This document shows positions 8,551-18,800 of a stretch of DNA of 28,777 bases, piece by piece. Source of the DNA: Fragilaria radians (taxonomy: Eukaryota; Bacillariophyta; Fragilariophyceae; Fragilariales; Fragilariaceae); contig CAAAJI010000166.1 in assembly GCA_900642245.1 (NCBI GenBank), positions 70,857 to 99,633 of the forward strand, read 5' to 3'. How positions within the stretch are numbered: position 1 is the stretch's first letter; each line of letters begins with the position of its first letter. Both the position numbers and the translations under genes were made by a program. Under the pieces are notes generated by a model, which saw nothing but the letters and a program-made list of their open reading frames with translations, made no database searches and was not told the origin of the DNA.

Positions 8551-11514
8551 AGACAAGCAGCGGTAAAATTGTTTTTAAAATGGTTAAAGGTTGTAAATAA
8601 AAAGATTATCCAGACGGTAATGTTGCTATTGCTTGGAAAAGATTTAAGAAAAAGTATGAGCCAGCTCTGCCCCTTCTACAGTTAAGCTGGAAAAGCAGTT
8701 TAGGAGTTTTGCTCTGAAGAAAGTTCAAGACCCAGAAGTATGGAAATACTGAGTTGGAGGACCCACGTGTAAGGCTTCAAGAGATGGGATCAAGTATTTC
8801 TGAAAATCAATTTATGATCCATGTTTTGAATAGTCTTACTTCAGAGTATGACCCACAACTTGCAAGAATGGAGAGGAGAGTTGGTGATGTGGAAACCCCG
8901 TTGACGGTTGAGGTTTTGAAAGAATAAATTCAAAGTGGAAATGGCAAAGAAGAAAATGGAACAGTTGAAGAAAATATCCCTTTTAGCGGCCAATTTAAGG
9001 GGAAATGTCGTAGTTGTGGTCAAATCGGCCATAAATTATTCCAATGTAATAAGAAATCAAACAACAATGGCGGAAACATTGGAAACACAAAATATTTGCT
9101 CATATTGTCGTAAGTCACGAAATGTCAAGAAAAGTAGTTTTAAATTGAAGAGAAAGGAATCTCAAAGCCACAATAACCATGCCAGTAGAAATAATGGGAA
9201 TTGTGACTATCAAGTTTTTGACTCTCAAGATGTGACTTTTCCGGCCATCACGGAGTGTCATAAGCTGTCCAATGATATTTGGATCTACGACAGAGGCGCT
9301 TGTTGTCATTCTTGTAACAATAAAGAAGGTCTTTAAAGTGCTAAGGAAATCAATAAAGGGATTGTGGTTGGAAATGGAAACTATGAGAGCTACAAGGGTT
9401 GGAAATCAAGACATGATGTGATTCAACTAGATGGGACGACTACAACAGAGATTACAGTTCATAACGTAAAATATGTTCTTGAATTATACGTGAATCTATT
9501 CAACGTCAGCAAAGCCTTGAAAAAAGGATTCAAAATCAGCAATGAAGGAGAAGCAATCAGGTTTTCAAAGAATCATGTTTCAGTCATGTTTGATAGAATC
9601 TTTCGTACTAAAGAAGATTATTCTGTTTCAGGGATTAAGATGCAAGTTTGCAGTCCACTGATGGTGAAACAAGCAACAAATGGCTTCAGTTTTGACAAGT
9701 GCATTGATGTTAACAAGTTTCATAAGATGCTCGGTCATTGTGGAGCCGATAGACTACAGGAGATTGCGCATATCCACGGGATTAAGTTAAAGGGAAACAC
9801 TAAAGTCTAAGGCAAGGCAGAAGAATGTGAATAAGGAGTCGAAAGGCGGAAGTTAAGTTCCTGGAGAAAAGACTTTACTTGGATATAAGTTCTGTGAGAG
9901 ATTTAAGTCTTGAAGGAGTAAAATTTTGAGTTTTAGTATTGATAAAAGTACCGATTATTGCTAGAGTATATTTTTGAAGGCAAAGAGTGAGTTGAAGTCA
10001 AAATTATGGTATTACTTACTGATTAAAGATCGCGGGAGGAAATGTTAAGTTCATTCGATGCAACGATTCTGGAGAAAACAAGGTGTTTCAACATGAATGT
10101 AAGTCAAATGGATTGAATAAAAGGTTTGAGTTCTCAGGCCCAAGAACACCTCAGCGTAATGGTAAGGTTGAAAGGAAGCTCCAAACTTTTGTGGAAGGAT
10201 CAGAGCTTCTTTGAATTGTGCTGGACTCAAGGATAAGTTAAGGTCTGGAGTTTGGGCAGAATGTGCAAGAACAGTCACTTTTCTACACAATATCACTTCA
10301 ATCAAGACTAAAGAAGTATACCCCTATGTGCTGTTATTTAGTGGGAAACCGAAGTTGGCAGAAAACTTGAAATCTTTTGGTGAAATAGGCGATGTCACAA
10401 CAAAGAATGACGTGCAAGGAAAGTTGAAGAGTCGAGGTGTTTATTGTATGTTTGTTGTCTATTCTGTTGATCATGTCAATGATGACTCTCGAATGTTGAA
10501 TTTTGACTCAAAACGAATTGTGAACTCAAGAGATATCAAGTGGCAAAATTTATACCATAAAGATTGGATTGCCAAGAAATTTCCGGTTACAGATCATATT
10601 AACAATGATGATGATGATGATATAATCATTCAAAAGAAGGCAAATGATGTTCAGGATTCCAGTATAAATTTGAGTAATCAAGTTGATAAGCCAAACGTTG
10701 ATGTGAAGATTTACCAACAGATGAAGCAATTGGGAAGCAGCTTCAATCCAGAAGCCTCCAAGATTGTTAATGAGTTTGAACATGGAAAGGAAACCCACCA
10801 TCGGTAGAATAGCTGAAGAACCTACGATCTTTGAAGAAACTTGGAATTGCAAGGATCCCACAGATCGTGAGAAATGGCGGATAGGCAATCAAAAAGGAAT
10901 GTGATGACATGGAAGATAAGAAAGTGTGAGATATTATTTATAAGGCAGAAGTCCAGAAGAAAGAAGATGCATCAAGTGTAAATGGATCTTCAAGGTGAAA
11001 CGGAATGGTATTTTTGAGCAAGACAGGTAGCTTGTGGCTACGGTCAAGGAGCAGGCGTTGACTTCAATGAGAGTTATGCTCTTGTAATCAATGATGTAAG
11101 CTTTTGTGTGATATTAATCATCAAACTTATCCGTGGATTGGAAGCAAACTGCCTTTGCTTATGGAAATCTACAAGAAGAAAATTACATTAATATCCCTGA
11201 AGGCATGATGAGTGCTAATGAAGATTGTTGCCTACGATTGAAAAGAAGTATCTACGGCTTGGTTCAGAGTGCAAGGGAGCTATAGAAAGTTAGGTGATGT
11301 TCTAAAAGCGACTACGTACCAGACATACTGACACGAGGTCTCATTTTATTCGAGAACACATCGAGGATGATTTCACTAAACTGTATTTGCCAGAGCAAGT
11401 GGAAAATGATGCGGATATATTCGCCAAGAATGTGAGCAAAGAAACGTATTAGAGGCATGTTATGATGTTTTTGGGAAACTGGGTAATGCATTGAATAGTG
11501 CATGATAGGAGGGG
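8551..11514 (+). mobile_element. Decayed but nearly full-length Ty1/copia retrotransposon body (gag-protease-integrase-RT-RNase H), 5' truncated
   Basis: The order of domains is classical copia. Gag starts mid-domain near 8551 (GKIVFKMVKGC, DYPDGNVAIAWKRFKKKYEP, ENQFMIHVLNSLTSEYDP). A CCHC knuckle C-x2-C-x4-H-x4-C lies at 9006-9047. The protease active-site block near 9280-9310 reads DRGA where DSGA is expected. The GAG-pre-integrase motif FHKMLGHCGADRLQ is near 9717-9760. Integrase pieces include NDSGENK (near 10064), TPQRNGKVERK and GVWAECARTVTFLHN. RT remnants lie at 11040-11280 (GVDFNESYALVINDV, NIPEGM, RSIYGLVQSAR). A direct jump follows to the RNase H tail (TRSHFIREHIEDDF, NDADIF, to about 11500), so the central RT/RNase H part is deleted near 11310-11325. 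Frames are broken by stops at about 8595, 8740, 8925, 9334, 9808 and more. The element has no 5' LTR or gag start. Confidence 0.88.
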
Positions 11515-11820
11515 TGTTAAAGTGTAGTAGGATCGCCAATTAGAAGAGATAACCCGTAATTTAGAATAGCCAGTCATCTTTAACTTTAATCTAATTTGCA
11601 ATTGATGTGAAGAGGGCTTTGCAAAAGCATTGATTTGGGCTATTTTCAATTATAACTTCAATCGTAGCTCACTTTCAACCTAAGCAAGAAGCTTTCCACC
11701 AATACTTGTCGGCAAATGTGGCCGTGCTTTGACACATTTATCGCCAATGCTGTCCATAATTTTGCATAGCTCTTGGACAGTTTTGCTTAACTGTTGTCTA
11801 GATAACTTCACTAGATAACA
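11505..11820 (+). repeat. Polypurine tract and candidate 3' LTR of the copia element
   Basis: Immediately after the RNase H tail, a purine-rich tract (aggagggg, about 11507-11514) precedes TGTTAAAG at 11515. This is the expected polypurine tract/LTR junction. A matching end, TAACA, lies at 11816-11820, giving a 306-bp unit with perfect 5-bp inverted termini TGTTA/TAACA. The 3' boundary is uncertain because there is no 5' LTR to compare with and the truncated 5' end prevents a target-duplication test. Confidence 0.5.
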
Positions 11821-12267
11821 TCTTTTTTCTTCTTCGTATTTCTGATATCAATGTTATCTTCATCTATCTGCACTGCCAGAATTCCAGCTTCAAGATTCCT
11901 TATTCGAACTTTGCATGCCAGTCAAACAACTCCTCAAATAGAGCCTTTTAAGCCTTATACACTTCATTTATTTTTCCTCTCTTTCCTTTGCTCAGTCAAT
12001 CGTCTCACACTATCAAAGCGATTACTTGGTCCATGGTCCAAAGAAAGCTTGAAATCTTTTTTGGATTTAAATTTAGACGATAAATGATTTCCATCATAAC
12101 CCTAAGCCTTACACCCTTCACGTCGTGATCACGGGTTTTAGAAGATTCAACAAATGACATTTAGATAATGTTACAAAGCAGTAGCGTCTTGACGGTCATA
12201 CAAAGAAATTTTTTTCACTAATGCACTGAATATCACATTTATCATCATATCAACACAATTTACTACA
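11821..12267. other. Intergenic stretch between copia element and nitrite reductase duplication
   Basis: A pyrimidine-rich stretch (tcttttttcttcttcg) directly follows the candidate LTR end and might still belong to it. The 78-codon plus-strand frame at 11851-12087 shows no domain or compositional sign of coding. Nothing else was recognised before the duplicated segment begins. Confidence 0.4.
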
Positions 12268-13412
12268 GTGAAATCACTTTGAAGCGCATGTATTTATACA
12301 TGAATATTGAAGCAACTTTGCAGGGTATCTTACTGTTAATGCACGTAGAAGAGTTGACATTGAGATCGAAAGATTACAGTTAAATGATACGAACATTTTT
12401 CAGGACAAATGCTATATGAAACTAAAGATGATGTGGTGAATTTTCTTTCCAGAGAAACATTCGGAAGGTTTTGAGTTTATCTGATTTCAAAAAGTAGGAT
12501 TTCGTAGGCTTTGTTTTCCTTATTTCTACTATCTCAGAATACTTTGAACATGGCAGTACAAAGATATATAACATAATAAAGATTGAAAGCATTTTTTAGT
12601 GTAATTTGTTTTCCTTGACATCAGCATGTTTAGGTCAAAGTGTATCAGTGAATGGGAAACGAACAAGAATCTCCTGGGACAATAAGTAATAGTCCACACT
12701 GATTGTAAAAACCTTCAATACTAATCAAATTAGTTGGACATGGGCTTTGCAACTCAAATCATGCGAACTATTGAATATCTCACGCCTTCTGTTGGAAGCA
12801 ACACTCAACGAAGACACAAGTTTCTTTGTAATAAATATGCAAGGTAATTATCGTGTGCATTTTTCATGGTTGACGAAATCCAAATTGATAATCCATCTAT
12901 CAAACAAAGCTTGGTTGTATCCTATCACGGAAAATACACAGCAATTGAAATCTCTAGAAACACTTCCGCTTGGATTCAATGCGGTATACAAAACACCAAA
13001 CGTGAACATTCGAGAGAAAAATTTCAAATTCTAGTCTTCACAACAACGAGGATATTATTTGAAACTAACCTGAGGTCTACTTTACAAGTATATCGTCAAA
13101 AAGTGAATGCAAGAGAATTACATTGAATGCATTAGCCATCCTATGATACATACCTACAAAGCATTCAAAAAAATATTTTTGATAACTCCTTTCAATAGAT
13201 GAAAGGGTACAGAACTCGTGTATGTATTTTTTGTCAAAAAAATGGTCTCTAACAGACTAGATATTATTCCTCTAATGATTCGGTGATGATAGATGCTGAG
13301 TAAAAGTTTTGATTTTCATGGGTGTAGGGGAAAGTACCATTTTCCGTTAGATGAATGAAACCAAGATCTGAAACGAAAACTTCCGGAAGGTTAGGATTTA
13401 CTTCGGCAGCAA

Positions 13413-13602
13413 GTAAGAACTTCCAGATATTTCAACATTTTCCAGTGCAGCTTTTCTTCTCTTGATATCTACCCGAACTCGAAATCTTGTTTTGTTGCGA
13501 ACTTCCTAAAATGAGATTAGCGAATACTTCCAGAAGCAACGATTGGTTGAATCTGAGAGGATGCCATAAAATTTATCTGCCATCTAATTTGTATCTTTAC
13601 AG
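13413..13602 (+). other. Putative 5'-UTR intron of the truncated nitrite reductase copy
   Basis: A GTAAGA donor at 13413 and a pyrimidine-rich acceptor TTTACAG ending at 13602 delimit 190 bases, eight bases before the ATG at 13611. The same donor and an equally placed acceptor occur in copy 2. The donor matches that of the supported intron in the glycosyltransferase gene (GTAAGA). The intron is inferred from signals only; the block could instead be conserved regulatory leader. Confidence 0.4.
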
Positions 13603-13610
13603 GTGTCTCA

Positions 13611-13935
13611 ATGACAAGGAAAGTTACCATGTCTCAAGCTGCGATGCTTAGGGTTGTCCTAATAATATCCTTATCTCAGTCCGCAAGTGCTTTCATTCCA
13701 CCTTCACTTAAGATCACAAGTACTCATTCCTTGGCAATTTCATCTCTAAATGCTGTGTCAAATCATCAGGACAAGAAATATGAAGGGAAGAAGAAGGTTG
13801 TGGTTATAGGTAACGGTATGGTTGGTCAAAGGTTCATGGAAAATTTACTAAAGCTGGATTCTGATAAGCAGTGTATCATCAGTACCTTCTGTGAAGAACC
13901 TCTGGCTGCATACAACCGAGTTCGGTTGACATCAT
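13611..13935 (+). CDS. 5' part of a second NirB-type nitrite reductase gene, cut by an assembly gap
   Basis: 108 codons from ATG run without stop or frameshift into the run of N at 13936. The product is the N-terminus of the same protein as the intact gene at 15574: a signal peptide ending in SASA/F, a Ser/Thr-containing transit-like stretch (FIPPSLKITSTHS), then the FAD-binding start KKVVVIGNGMVG with its GxGxxG at residues 67-72. Against the intact gene there are 14 amino-acid differences in 108. Thirteen lie in the first 57 residues (leader), and only one (Asp/Gly at 85) lies in the catalytic part. That pattern is what selection on the enzyme domain, or recent gene conversion, would leave. 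After the gap the sequence (13956 on) is not the rest of this gene, so either the gene is truncated or the gap has swallowed it. It may also be a mis-joined second allele. Confidence 0.8.
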
Positions 13936-13955
13936 NNNNNNNNNNNNNNNNNNNN
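13936..13955. other. Assembly gap (20 N)
   Basis: Exactly 20 undetermined bases interrupt the window inside the coding region of the first nitrite reductase copy. The base just before it (atcat) already departs from the copy 2 sequence (atctt). A fixed run of 20 N usually stands for a gap of unknown length, so distances across it are not reliable. Confidence 0.95.
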
Positions 13956-14359
13956 TAGAATAAGTTACATAGTTAACCATTCTTTCTATACCTTCCACAA
14001 ATTCAATTAAGACATAGTCTTGTATGAATTTAGTGATGCTTAATATTGCTTGTAAATGAAGAAGATCATTTAATACCTTTTCAGGACCGTCATATCAATA
14101 CGGTAGGAATAACTATTACAGATTCCTAAGTAACAAACAGGAATCTATCAAGATTCACGATTGATGAATCTAAGCCGTGAATCTAATATCACAAAGTCTA
14201 AATGTTAAGTGCTGAATCTAGCACGTAAGCTAAAGGGACGATGTAGTCAAGGAAACACGTTGCAATTGATTGACAAGAGATCTAAAATAAAAGTAACTTT
14301 TCAGATCATAATTTACAATTTGTATAAACTCTTAGTGCAGCCGAGCAGCTTAGAGCATG
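13956..14359. other. Spacer between gap and second duplication copy
   Basis: AT-rich sequence with no similarity to the nitrite reductase coding region and no recognised gene. The word gaatct/gattc recurs several times between 14130 and 14220, giving small imperfect direct and inverted repeats. The two short frames (14209-14400 plus, 14313-14495 minus) are not convincing. Confidence 0.4.
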
Positions 14360-15897
14360 GTGAAATTGCTTTGAAGCGGATAAATATCCATGAATATTGA
14401 AGCAACTTTGAATGACATCTTACTCTCTTAATGAATGTAGAAGAGTTTACATTGAGATCGAGATCAAATAGATTACAGTTAAATGATACAAACATTTTTC
14501 AGGACAAATATTATATGATTCTAAAGACGATGTGGTGAATTCCACGGAAAAATTTGGAAGGTTTTTTGTTTATCAGATTTCAAAAAGTAGAATTTGGTAA
14601 GCTTCATTTTCTTTATTTTTACTAGTTCAGGATTACTATAAACATGGCAAGACAAAAAACATTTTTTAAAATGTATTTTTTACTTTTCTTGTCATTAGCA
14701 GGTTTAGGTCAAAGTGTATGAGAGAATGGGAGACGAACAAAAATCTCCTTGAATAGTAAGGGATAGTCCACACTGATTGTAAAAACCTTCTGTAGTAATC
14801 AAGTTAGTTGGACATGGGCTTTGCAACTCAAAGCATGCAAACTATTGAAAATCTCGCGCCTTCTGTTGGAAATTTCAGTCAACGAAGACAAAAGTATCTT
14901 TGTGATAAATATGCAAGGTAATTATCTCGTGCATTTTCCATGGTTGACGAAATCCAAATTGATATAATTCATGCATCAAACAAAACTTAGCTGTACCCTA
15001 TGAAATTTCAAATTCTATTCTTCACTATACTGAGGCCTACTTTACAAGTATAATTTCAAAAAGTGACTAAAAGAGAATAGTATTGAATACATTTGCCATC
15101 CTATGATAGTTACCTACTAAGCATAAATAATTTACTTTGATAATGCCTTTCAACAGCTGCAATGGTACAGAACTCGCGTATGAATTTTTGTCAGTAACTA
15201 TGGACTCTAATAGACTAGATAATTTTAATGATTCGATGAAAGATGCTGAGTAAAAGTTTTGATTTTCCTTGATCAACTTTAGTTTGAGAAATATTCATTG
15301 TAACTGTATCGGGAATAATACTCGGAGGACGAAAACTAAAACTTCCGGAAGGATAGGATTTATTTCGGCAGCAAGTAAGAACTTCCAGATATTTCAACAC
15401 TTTCCAGTGCATCTTTTCTTCTCTTGATATCTACCCGAACTCGAAATCTTGTTTGGTTGCGAACTTTCTAAAATGAGATTAGCGAATACTTCCAGAAGCA
15501 ACGATTGGCTGGATATGAAAGGATGTCATAAAATTCAACCTGCCATCTAGTTTGTATCTTAACAGGCGTCTCAATGACAAGGGAGGTAATCATATCTCAA
15601 CCTGCGATGCTTAGCGTTGCCCTTATAATATTCTTATGTCAGTCCGCAAGTGCTTTCATTCCACCTTCACTTAAGATCACAAGTACTCATTCCTTGGAAA
15701 TTTCATCTCTAAATGCTGTGTCAAATCTTCAGGACCAGCACAACGAAGGGAAGAAAAAGGTTGTGGTGATAGGTAACGGTATGGTTGGTCAAAGATTCAT
15801 GGAAAATTTACTAAAACTGGATTCAGGTAAGCAGTGTATCATCAGTACCTTCTGTGAAGAACCTCTGGCTGCATACAACCGAGTTCGGTTGACATCT
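14360..15897 (+). repeat. Copy 2 of the tandem duplication, leading into the intact nitrite reductase gene
   Basis: Partner of 12268-13935. The far-upstream part (14360-15250) is alignable but gapped and visibly diverged. The 238 bases before the ATG and the first 324 coding bases are far more similar. The rest of the gene beyond about 15897 has no counterpart in the window because copy 1 stops at the gap. The open frames in this upstream region are not shared between copies, so they are very unlikely to be coding. Confidence 0.9.
15342..15573 (+). promoter_or_regulatory. Conserved leader/promoter-proximal block of the nitrite reductase gene
   Basis: From the palindrome CTTCCGGAAG (15342-15351; 13380-13389 in copy 1) to the start codon, the two copies are about 90% identical, whereas the 80 bases just upstream are unrelated. 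The block carries several ACTTCC words (15341, 15380 and near 15510). It also contains a candidate 5'-UTR intron with donor GTAAGA at 15375 and acceptor AACAG ending at 15565 (191 bases). Preservation suggests a function in transcription start, splicing or nitrogen-responsive control, but no known factor site is claimed. Confidence 0.45.
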
Positions 15898-18800
15898 TAC
15901 TTTGAAACACGAGACCCTTCGTCTTTATCCATGACTTCTGAATTTGACTCAGAAGGTCGAACAGCATGGTACGACGAAAACAATGTTCAATTATTTGTTA
16001 AAGACAAGGCTGTGGCTATTGATACTGTGGCACAAACAGTGACAGGGGCTTCTGGACGAGTTCTAGAATATGACGTGGCGGTTTTGGCAACTGGATCGTA
16101 TCCTTTCGTTCCACCTCTTCCTGGCACACAACGCCCAGGTGTGTTTGTGTACAGAACCGTGGAAGATTTGGAATCTATGTTGGCGTATGTTAAAGAGAAT
16201 AATGTAAAGGCTGCTGCAGTTATAGGTGGTGGCCTGTTGGGTCTCGAAGCTGCAAAGGCTGCCCAAGATATGGGTGTCAAGTCACACATTTTGGAATTCG
16301 CTCCATATCTGATGTGTCGACAAATTGATCAAGATGGCCACAATGCGTTGGTAGGAAAAATTGAAGCGATGGGACTTCAGGTTCACTGCAATGCTCGTAC
16401 AAATTCAATTGTTGGTGAAGATGGATCCACGGATAGTGAAGGTATGTCACCTGTTGCGGCAATACGATTCAATAATGATGGATGGGAAGATTTACCTGTT
16501 CAAATGGTTGTGGTTAGCTGTGGCATCAAGCCACGAGATGAAATAGCTCGAGAAGCTAAGACTATTGATGTATCAGAACGAGGTGGTGTTCTGGTTAATG
16601 ATCAGCTGCGTACAAATCTTGAAAATGTATTTGCAATTGGAGAAGTTGCAGTATATAATAATTTTGTCTACGGTCTTATTGCACCTGGCTATATCATGGC
16701 AGATGTTGCTGCAAAGCACTGCGCGAAAATGCTTGGGCTCGATGTTAATGTAGATGATACGGTTGCATTTAAGGGTGCAGATCTTTCTACCAAACTGAAA
16801 CTTCTTGGATGCGACGTCGCTTCGTTTGGTGTCAACCAGCCTGCGCCTAACGATGAAGATGTTACTTCCTTGGTCTGGAATGATCCATTGCAAGGTATTT
16901 ATAGAAAGCTGATCTTCAATAAAGCTGGTACAAAACTTCGCGGTGGAATTCTGGTAGGTGATGCCGGTGACTACGCTTTACTTCATAAACTTGCAGTGCT
17001 TGGTGAAGGGGAACTCCCTTCAAATCCCGGCACCCTTCTTGTAGCCCCATCTGCTCGAGGAGTTCTTGTGGAAGAGACTAACGTCTCCTCCGATCCAAGT
17101 TCTCAAATCTGTTCATGTAACGACGTTAGTCGGGGAATGATCGTATCTGCCATCCAAGAGCTTGGAGTTAGCGATGCCACATACTCTGCGGTTAAAAAGT
17201 GTACCAAAGCCGGAAGTGGATGTGGTGGTTGTGAGCCGCAAGTGAAGGCAATCTTGTCTGAAACTCTCGAAATGATGGGTGGAGCTCTCTCAAACCATCT
17301 ATGTGAACATTTTTCTTTTTCACGCCCTGAATTGATGGCATTGGTTCGAACGGATAGTGATCCATCAAGTGTTGATTCCTTTGAAAAGATTCTCGCTAAG
17401 CATGGCCATGGTGACGGATGTGAAATCTGCAAGCCTACGATAGCTTCGATTCTAGCCTCACTAAATAACGACATCATTCTTGACGATGGTCGAGATGCCC
17501 TCCAAGATACCAATGATCGTTCTCTCGCAAACATGCAACGAGGAGGATCATATTCAGTCGTCCCTCGAGTCGCCGGGGGAGAGCTCAGTCCTGATCAGTT
17601 GATTGCATTGGGAGACGTGGCAAAAAAATATGATCTGTACACGAAGATCACTGGTGCTCAACGAGTTGATCTGTTTGGAGCAGCAAAATATCAACTACCT
17701 GACATTTGGGAAGAATTGGGCCAAGCTGGTTTTGAATCGGGACACGCGTATGGGAAGGCGCTGCGAACAGTTAAATCTTGTGTAGGATCCACATGGTGCC
17801 GCTATGGCGTCCAGGATTCTGTTTCTTTTGCCGTTCGAGTTGAAAATCGATACAAGGGCATTCGTTCGCCTCATAAACTCAAAAGTGGAGTGTCTGGATG
17901 TGTTCGAGAATGTGCAGAAGCACAAGGAAAGGATTTTGGAATGATCGCGACTGAAAATGGGTATAATTTATATTTGGGAGGGAACGGAGGAGCAAATCCT
18001 ATACATGCAGAACTTTTTGCTGCCGATATTGATGAAGATACTGTTCTTAAATATGTGGATAGATATTTAATGTACTACATTCTAACAGCGGATCGTCTTG
18101 AGCGCACTGCTCCTTGGCAACGAAAGCTACCAGGTGGTAAAAACGGGGGAGGTCCTATTGAGCACTTAAGAGAGGTTATCATCGAAGATTCTCTTGGAAT
18201 TTGTGAAGAGTTGGATCGTCGTATGCAACATTTGGTTGATACATATCATGATGAGTGGGCTGAAGTTGTCAAGGATCCAATCAAGAGATCCAAATTCAAG
18301 CAGTTCGCCAATACAGATAAAATTGTTCCCAAAGATGCCATGATTGAGTTTGTTGATATTCGAGGGCAGAAACGGCCAGCAGATTGGGCCAAAGATGGTC
18401 AACTGCAGACCAATTGGAAGGCTCCGGATGATGTGTTTGTTAATTCAGAGAAAAGCTGGATCTTGATTGGGAAGACTAAGGATTTCGCTGCAAATGTTGG
18501 CACTCCTATTCTTTACGGAGATACTCAATTAGCAGTCTTCAACAATGCTCAAAGAGGAGAATGGTACTGCACTCAAAACATGTGCCCCCACAAGCAAGCT
18601 TTTGTGCTCTCTCAGGGCATAATTGGTGATAATGATGGAATACCAAAAGTTGCCTGCCCTCTCCACAAGAAAACATTTAACCTTTGTGATGGAGAAGAGC
18701 TCAATGACGGAAGTCTCAAAATATTAACGTTTCAAGTCAAGGTCGTCGATGATGATGTCTTTGTAGAGCTCCCTATTGAAGCTGAAGTGGACGCCATTTT

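Larger units (their letters stand above)
12268..13935 (+). repeat. Copy 1 of a tandem duplication of the nitrite reductase 5' region
   Basis: From about 12268 the sequence aligns, in the same order, with 14360 onward. The shared landmarks are ctttgaagcg (12278/14370), catgaatattgaagcaactttg (12300/14389), the acagttaaatgatac...tttttcaggacaaat block, ttggacatgggctttgcaactcaaa (12733/14808) and the whole leader and coding start at 13611/15574. The offset changes from about 2092 to 1963 bases because copy 1 keeps roughly 110 bases (around 12920-13060) that copy 2 lacks. About 80 bases just upstream of the conserved leader (13315-13372) are unrelated between copies. The copy ends at the assembly gap, so its real right end is unknown. 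Confidence 0.9.

Noticed and set aside
10211..10807. 198-codon open frame that could be annotated as a gene
   Set aside because: Its first two thirds are the C-terminal part of a copia integrase (ECARTVTFLHN, YPYVLLFSGKPKL), so it is part of the decayed retroelement; the (gat)n tract at about 10605 is a small microsatellite within it.
12747..13126. Plus-strand frames of 95 and 86 codons upstream of the truncated nitrite reductase copy
   Set aside because: The corresponding region of duplication copy 2 has a deletion of about 110 bases and no shared open frame, so coding is not conserved.
16573..16893. Antisense frames of 60-143 codons inside the nitrite reductase and DHH genes
   Set aside because: Shadows of strongly supported coding sequences with no independent evidence.
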